Shown: positions 60,301 to 64,000 of the stretch, one piece after another | How positions within the stretch are numbered: the stretch's first letter is position 1 | Layout of the letters: every line of letters starts with the position of its first letter | Translations under genes and position numbers: made by a program | NCBI GenBank assembly: GCA_011033025.1 | Contig: WFMF01000030.1 | Coordinates: forward strand, 806,001 to 870,000 | Source of the DNA: Beroe forskalii | Taxonomy: Eukaryota; Ctenophora; Nuda; Beroida; Beroidae | Length of the DNA: 64,000 nucleotides | Reading direction: 5' to 3' | Notes under the pieces: generated by a model | What the model saw: the letters and a program-made list of their open reading frames with translations, nothing else | Told to the model about the DNA's origin: nothing | The model's database searches: none

Positions 60301-63300
60301 GTCCGTGTCGCGGGCAAAGGTCCCTGCAAAGGATTGAGGAAATTGGTCCTTGCATACACTTACCTTTGGGTACTCCGTAAGTGGACACTTGGAATTTGTA
60401 CAAGAGTCAGTGCAGCTCATGAAAACGTATGTTTCCCCGTACATGTTATCACAGTCCTGCTTATACAGAGGTTTTTGGAGCTTTGGTCGTTGTGCATCAT
60501 TAATCCCAAATGTTTTGTGCATTGGAAACCGAAAAGGAGACTGCTGGCACAAATCCTTCTTGAGAAAGTCCAGACTTTTCATTCCTGGAAGGCAATGAAG
60601 TAAGTTTTTAGTTGTTGTGTGCCCAGTTTTGTACCTGTGAACGGAGGTGAATATCTCTGGGAAACCTCGGGACACCTTGCAGATTTTGTTTTCAGATCCA
60701 CAACTCTCGACCCCGTCGCACAAACTCTCGTAATCCACGAAGTTAACACTTCCCGTTCTACACAGAAACACGTCCTTACACTTCGTGTTATCATCGTTCA
60801 CGAAACGTTTTGTGATACCTTCACCACAAGAAGGCCACACGGATCCGTCTTCATCCTTCCCATCCAGGCAGTCCTCCACCTCATCCCCGATCCAAGGCAG
60901 TGCCAGGGGGCGCATCCCCGGGTGCCCCTTCCTAAAGCAGCGAGTTGTGGTTAGGTGGAGGCACATGGGGTCTACCTCATCACTCCCATCGGGACAGTCA
61001 TTGAATCCATCGCAAAACCTGTGCTTGTGAATGAAGCACCCTCCTGAAGTCATGAAGCACAGGTTTTCTATGCCATCATCACATAGCTCTGTCTTACCCC
61101 TGCAAACCATAATCTTAGATACTGTCGAAGTGTAATTATTGATCTTGCACATTACTCCGACCCTTGATACGTCAGTACAGTTGGTCTGGTCCATGTAATC
61201 TGTACAGGGTACGGAACTTTCGTCATCATCAGGATAGGCGTCGGTCCAACATCTGGTATGATTGAAAAGCATGATCCTCTGGCCACCAATCAAGCGGCCA
61301 TTAACATGACGGTTTCCAACGCAAGTGTTGTGTATGTTGGTTGCATTCACTTCACAGTTCTCCTCATCTCTTCCATCCCGACACATGGCCATACCATCAC
61401 AGACCTCGGTTGGGGGGAGATACCACCCCTCCTCTTTCTGCTTATGGTCGCAGTACAGTCCGTACTGGTAACCGTTGCATAGTCCCTCGTCCTCACAGTT
61501 CATAAGCTTACCTGCGCACACCCCGTCACACAGCTCAGCTTGCTCAACGGACCTGTTGGTCCTCATATAAAATCGGGGGCTGGAACTTGCGTGCGCCTCA
61601 CACTCAACCTCATCTGCATCTGTGTTATCGCATTGAGATTTTCCATCGCAAAGGTAGCTGGTCTAGTGTGCTACCTCTCATTTTGTAGAAAGTGTCCATG
61701 GCGCAAATAAAATCACCGCATAGGAGGGAATCCCTGTGCAGTAATTCATAGTGTGGAGACTTGGTTGGGTCAACGCCGCAGACTTGGTAAAATTTAACGT
61801 CTTCGGTGCAGATGTTGCTGAAGTATTGGTCGTAGAATATGTTCGAGTTGAAGCACTTGAAGAAGGTTTTAGAGTTTCCTCTATCAGAACAAACGTATTT
61901 CAGAAATCCGTTCCATTCCCTGAGCTTGCATTCGAATTTATCTTTTGCTGAAAAGGCTCGACTGTTAAATTGTTATGAATGGTAACTTTTCACGTTTCAA
62001 TTAGCTTATTAAACGGGTGGTAACGAAAAAAATCAGGCCCAAAATCAATCGCCTAAAAAGAGGTGAAAATTAGGCTGGTTTAAATCAAGATTCCTCTTCG
62101 TTATAACAAAGAAGAATCTTGATTTAAACCCGCCTAATTTGCCTCTTTTTGAGCAAATGATTTTGGGCCTATAAAACGGTTTTAGGAATACAACAAAAAT
62201 CATCATTTCGTGGTGAGATGATAGAAAATTCTTTGCAATTTGGTGACTCGGGATGCCATGTTTATATGGTGGAGCAAAAGGATAGTTGAGTATACACTTG
62301 GTAAGCCAGAAATTGTCTCAACATAGGATTCCGTGATTTTGAAAATAGATTTTAGAAGCAGTGTATAATTATAAAATCGCATGATTGGCTACCAAAGTAT
62401 GACAGCTGTTTTGAAATTATAGAATTGCGCCGATTTTGAAGTAGGCAATGAATTTAAAATTGCGCCTTGTGGATTTTCTAGTCCCTGTTATGACTGCACA
62501 TAATATTGACATACCTGGACTGTGTCTAGTAGGGGTCGTCAAGGCGTACCAGCAGCGTGATGAGATGATGATCAGCTGCACGATCCTACAGAGGGAAGCC
62601 ATGCCGTTATCACTCCTGTAAAACTCTGATTTTCTTAGAGTTGAGCTGGTTTTTATACCTTGTGTCGTGACATACAAAGAATCACGACTCTTCGTCACAG
62701 ATGATTTGTAATGTTCAAAAAACACAAAAACAAAGGCACCTCCTTAATGCGTTAATTGTTTCTATTATCGATGGCCTCACGGCACAAAGAAACAATTTAT
62801 AAATCAATTTATAAGCGATTAATAAATGGTCCCCAATCGCGTTTTTATTTTTATTTTTCAAAGCGTAGGAGAGTGTTGCGTTGGTGAACAATGAAATGGT
62901 CACGGACAAAATGTGCATGTAGAAAATATGTGCATAAACTCATAATTTTTCATTCTCTTTCATTAGCTCAGCGAATGAAACGAATGAAATTCAATTAATT
63001 TTTTCGAAACTTTAACGTCATCGAAAATGTGACAATGATAAGTCGATTAGTATGTTAGGCTGTATAATAATATAAACATAAATAAATGTATTTTGTATTA
63101 TGTATTTTACGATTAGTTTCTGAGATTTTCACATTAATTTATATAATTTATTTATTTATTTAATTTTTGATTCTTGACTTTAGAATTTTAGAATTTTTAA
63201 TTTTCATGATTTTTCGTATTCATTTAATAAAGTTAATTCTATATCATTGTCAGATTTCCTGATAACGTTGAAGTTTCGACGAAATTGATTAAATTTCAGA

Positions 63301-63924
63301 AAAACTTCGTTTCACATCGCTGAGCTCCCCTCTACTCCCCACTCCCTCTCCACTCCCTCTCTACTCCCCACTCCCTCCCTACTCCCTCTCAACTCCCCGA
63401 CTCCCTCCCTACTCATTTCTTCCTCACTAGTCCCTACTCCCCACTCCCTCTCTATTCCCCACTTCCTCCCCACTCCCTCTCTACTCCCTTCTCCCTCTTT
63501 ATTCCATTTTACAAAACCCTCTGGCCTCGCTACCTCTTGCTCCCATCCTACTCCCTCTCTACTCTCTACTCCCCCACTCCCTCTCTATTCCCTATTTCCG
63601 AACCCTCTCTACTCCTGCTCACATCCTACTCCCTCTCTACTCCCCGACTCCCTCTCTTCTCACCCACTCTCTCTCTGTTCCCTATTCCCGAACCCTTTCT
63701 ACTCCTGCTCCCTCCCCACTCCCCCTCCCCTCCCCCAGTTGTTAGTGCAGTGGACTGACGGCGTGATCACCACCATCACCCCTGACAAGTGTGTGCACCT
63801 CACCTCCTCCGACACGGACTACGAGGACATTTCCGAGGACGACTACGCCGAGGCGGACGACGACACCAGCAGCTGGATGACGGCCGGAGAGCGACTGGGT
63901 GACGACCGACGACAGTGAGGACGA
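39348..63924 (+). CDS. UBE2O: UBE2O copy B, exons 1-16 (3' end beyond window)
   Basis: Exons: 39348-39423, 40190-40285, 40632-40825, 40939-41235, 41434-41543, 41711-41798, [decayed 41954-42061, 42173-42736; remnants 42915-42974, 43092-43228], 43830-43891, 50827-50914, 51093-51197, 51511-51597, 54724-54861, 63739-63924. The protein is the conserved N-terminal region of UBE2O, an E2/E3 hybrid that modifies orphan and basic clients. VLWEDGSKEDVPC, HLDDHAHMPGYFVNK and EEEDVSVYSLEYN follow the human order; the coiled coil and UBC core would be downstream. The exon 7 and 8 positions contain in-frame stops and lost sequence. Exon 6 ends and exon 11 begins in phase 0, so skipping 7-10 keeps the frame and removes the acidic linker. 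Exon 16 hits TGA at 63916 in the expected frame, whereas the +1 frame continues acidic (ESDWVTTDDSED) to a GTAAGT donor. Confidence 0.85.
41954..42736 (+). pseudogene. decayed exons 7 and 8 of UBE2O copy B
   Basis: Position and splice borders match copy A exons 7 (10018-10129) and 8 (10251-11024). Exon 7 has an in-frame TGA within 15 codons. Exon 8 meets TAG after 12 codons, then holds shuffled, shortened fragments of the linker; only the last part (from about 42660, GGAGCTACGGGCAAGGAGGA onward) is well preserved. The neighbouring exons 1-6 and 11-12 are nearly identical to copy A, so decay is confined to the linker. Confidence 0.8.
44163..47345 (-). CDS. SLC22-like MFS carrier, copy B (full length)
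   Basis: Minus-strand exons: 47345-46877, 46274-46201, 45625-45484, 45313-44163, with the same phases as copy A; about 610 aa. The first exon supplies a 110-residue cytosolic N-terminus rich in Glu, Pro and Thr (starting METLNPNEARS), then TM1. TM2 onward shows LFDKYGRK, PESPRFLITRGRA and YTNDITPTSHRG, as in SLC22 carriers. Compared with copy A the last exon differs at only two residues (Met to Arg in the linker, Val to Ala at the C-terminus) although many third bases differ. It is nested in intron 11 of UBE2O on the opposite strand. Substrate unknown. Confidence 0.9.
45925..46180. repeat. palindromic insertion in SLC22-like copy B intron
   Basis: Absent from copy A. A 181-bp palindrome (45990-46170, arms 89 bp, two mismatches, 3-nt centre CTA at 46080) plus 50 bp of single-copy sequence on its left. 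The insertion is bounded by AAATAAAGTGTG and AAATAAAGCGTG, where copy A has this once, so a target duplication of about 12 bp is likely. It postdates the segmental duplication. Confidence 0.85.
47346..49370. other. upstream region of SLC22-like copy B
   Basis: Sequence before the start codon and not found in copy A. It should hold the promoter of the minus-strand carrier. 47450-47790 is a mixed-composition stretch with AATAAAG that I cannot assign. A CpG-rich piece at 48360-48520 resembles the repeats at 26300-26480. The rest is the tandem repeat listed next. Confidence 0.45.
48688..49332 (+). repeat. two tandem units of about 322 bp
   Basis: Both units start AGTTAGAAGTGGGTTCTAAA or its variant, and contain CAGATGAAAATGCG, CATCTTTTCTCCGAATC, ATTTCGTAATTTCGTTACG and CACCCCTACCCCCAG in the same order, about 322 bp apart. 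Confidence 0.88.
50155..50545. repeat. C-rich/G-rich minisatellite hairpin, copy B
   Basis: Counterpart of 18040-18480 with the same C-rich to G-rich switch, at about 50290, and fewer units. Confidence 0.9.
51185..51280 (+). repeat. 32-bp triplication across a UBE2O splice donor
   Basis: Three units of CTTCGTTAACAAGGTACTGG plus 12 bases. The first contains the end of exon 13 (AACAAG at 51197, then GTACTG). The next two repeat the whole donor at +32 and +64. Using them would add an in-frame TAA, so the first should be the functional donor. Confidence 0.93.
51598..52511. other. intron 14 sequence before the nested GPCR
   Basis: No gene or repeat recognised. The promoter of the intronless GPCR presumably lies here. 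Confidence 0.4.
52512..53570 (+). CDS. rhodopsin-class GPCR, intronless
   Basis: A single 352-residue frame with seven hydrophobic segments. TM1 carries SGNCFLL (Asn58 at the conserved position), TM2 has ENLAVYD (Asp88), TM3 starts after the Cys in FCIGQ with its partner in ECL2 (AACEVAS), and TM7 ends NPIIY. The DRY motif at the end of TM3 is replaced by NKM (LNKMYRCLYPL) and the TM6 CWxP motif by LSVLP, both atypical. The C-tail is basic and Ser-rich. It should be a plasma-membrane receptor; the ligand cannot be predicted. It lies inside UBE2O intron 14 on the same strand. Confidence 0.9.
   Translation: MTTALTEGNPLDIFVRKVARSIEIDSGDCSEGHDIATGSLVAIQIWCTVSFVLGVSGNCFLLQAIIRHQALKMDKMSVWIIENLAVYDILNCIFVILPTTIVYYNYPSWLLGVEFCIGQAIFLYVFMAGNIMLIVLLSLNKMYRCLYPLRTLSPSLKQKMIVCLGAVGWSLLTAVWEGFMFLMEGRVEYNPALAACEVASPAGDISIGELAVTIAANVIFAGLPTIILIVSNVVLIGIAVKKSNSGVKKKNIVIVVLVTGFFMLSVLPLFVEQCYMMGRSVRFEAGAWCVGFLMNWINPIIYLATNKMYRNHATQWIGERRKGGRNQLSKARSGLGAGQRVNSLERSERSVP
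53571..54257. other. 3' flank of nested GPCR
   Basis: Noncoding. Probably GPCR 3' UTR and intron sequence; no other feature seen. Confidence 0.4.
54258..54400. mobile_element. shortened relative of the 735-1139 MITE
   Basis: Starts GGATCCCTCACATAATATTA then CGTAATCACC and has GGGAGGGGGG, ATGATTATGTTA and a final ATCGGCCAAAAATTGG, in the same order as the 735-1139 element but only about 140 bp long and without a clean right end. Confidence 0.65.
54428..54466 (+). pseudogene. partial duplicate of UBE2O exon 15
   Basis: An acceptor (TCCACAG) followed by 39 bases encoding EEEDVSVYSLEYN, identical in protein to the start of the real exon 15 at 54724, then TGA. The two copies bracket the CACGTGA satellite. 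If used, this exon would end the protein at once. Confidence 0.85.
54468..54700. repeat. 18-bp CACGTGA satellite
   Basis: About a dozen units close to TGTCACGTGATGTCACAA. CACGTG (an E-box core) recurs throughout, and TGACGTCA, a CRE-like site, occurs at least twice. The unit is a multiple of three and is open in the frame of exon 15, which is why a long frame runs from it into the exon. Confidence 0.92.
54862..55408. other. intron 15, no feature seen
   Basis: A+T-rich sequence without recognised exon, repeat or RNA. Confidence 0.4.
55409..56245. mobile_element. 837-bp MITE with TA target duplication
   Basis: The ends are GGGGAACGATGGGGCAAATG and its inverse with one difference, flanked by TA on both sides (55407-55408, 56246-56247). 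Inside, AAATGGGATATCCCATTT-like palindromes recur at about 55620, 55645, 55810 and 55840. No transposase-like frame. A TA duplication fits Tc1/mariner and some other families; I cannot choose. Confidence 0.8.
56246..58512. other. intron 15, minor hairpins only
   Basis: No exon seen. A hairpin at 57623-57678 pairs TGCCTTTCAT and AAGGGCT with their inverses. C-rich patches near 57922-57985. Otherwise unremarkable. Confidence 0.4.
58513..62602 (-). CDS. LDLa-repeat class A GPCR
   Basis: Exon 1 (62602-62515) encodes a signal-peptide-like start, MASLCRIVQLIIISS. Exon 2 (61947-58513) carries the rest; the junction is phase 1 on both sides. The total is about 1160 aa. The ectodomain has at least six LDL-receptor class A modules with CDG...C...D..DE patterns (for example FCDGFNDCPDGSDE, VCDLVDDCDNFEDEAQC). 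No leucine-rich repeats are visible between these and the 7TM. TM2 has SLGDFMVGLYL, close to LGR/GRL101/relaxin-type receptors; TM6 has FLCWFPF and TM7 NPIFY. The DRY position reads LRF (SLLRFFVI). A long Ser/Gly/Asn-rich C-tail follows. The first LDLa module needs a one-base shift near 61660 to join the upstream part of exon 2. Nested in UBE2O intron 15 on the opposite strand. Confidence 0.88.
62034..62172. repeat. imperfect palindrome, 139 bp
   Basis: Arms of about 68 bp (GGCCCAAAATCAATCGCCT side and its diverged inverse) around TTATAA, with about 8-10 differences. It lies in the single intron of the LDLa GPCR. More diverged than the other palindromes, so older. Confidence 0.85.
62603..63299. 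other. upstream of LDLa GPCR, no feature seen
   Basis: A+T-rich DNA holding, presumably, the GPCR promoter on the minus strand. No defined element recognised. Confidence 0.4.
63300..63738 (+). repeat. CT-rich low-complexity tract before UBE2O exon 16
   Basis: About 430 bp of CTCCCTCTCTACTCCCCA-type repeats on the plus strand, ending in CCCCCAG at the acceptor of exon 16 (63739). It doubles as a very long polypyrimidine tract. Confidence 0.93.
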
Positions 63925-64000
63925 GTAAGTTTGTTTGTGTCGAATGTCTGTTTGATTTTTTTTGTGCGATGTTTGTATTTTTCAAGTGGTCTGTGCGAAT

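Overview
This is nuclear DNA from an animal. The genes are split by GT-AG introns with consistent codon phases, the intergenic DNA is A+T-rich and full of repeats, one short CCCTAA-type telomere-like tract is present, and the recognisable proteins are metazoan: UBE2O, the proteasome adaptor ECM29, SLC22-like and SVOP-like MFS carriers, a PIM-like kinase and two class A GPCRs. The LDLa-7TM receptor and the repeat content point to an invertebrate, but I cannot name the phylum. No retrovirus-like or LTR element, CRISPR array, tRNA or rRNA gene was recognised.

Layout. 1-6.4 kb holds repeats only: a TAA-flanked MITE, a 1.4-kb minisatellite and CpG-rich foldback repeats. 6.4-19.8 kb is copy A of a segmental duplication: exons 1-12 of a UBE2O gene (+) with an SLC22-like carrier on the minus strand inside intron 11. 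19.8-25.4 kb is almost pure repeat, including 350-bp tandem units, GGGGCC arrays and a nested 1.5-kb inverted repeat. 25.4-37.4 kb holds the C-terminal half of ECM29 (+); one 5.5-kb intron contains a PIM-like kinase (-) and an SVOP-like carrier (+), both intronless, and a later intron contains a 759-bp perfect palindrome. 38.6-51.1 kb is copy B of the duplication, in the same orientation and about 32 kb downstream of copy A. It continues past the point where copy A stops, so UBE2O copy B runs to the window edge. Its introns host the second SLC22-like carrier (-), a rhodopsin-class GPCR (+) and a large LDLa GPCR (-).

How the genes relate. The two host genes both belong to the ubiquitin-proteasome system: UBE2O is a large E2/E3 hybrid and ECM29 tethers and remodels proteasomes. 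The six other genes (two carriers from the duplication, one SVOP-like carrier, one kinase and two receptors) all lie inside introns of these two hosts. The UBE2O catalytic UBC domain is not in the window.

The strongest observations are these. (1) The two UBE2O copies have complementary damage. Copy A keeps an intact acidic linker (exons 7-10) but lacks everything after exon 12. Copy B has the downstream exons but a wrecked linker, and the damaged cassette is phase-neutral, so skipping it would leave an open frame. (2) At several exon borders the splice donor or acceptor sits in a local tandem duplication. (3) There are several long palindromes, including a perfect one with a single central base. 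(4) Five conserved coding sites show apparent one-base slips, some in short homopolymer runs, which may be consensus errors rather than biology.
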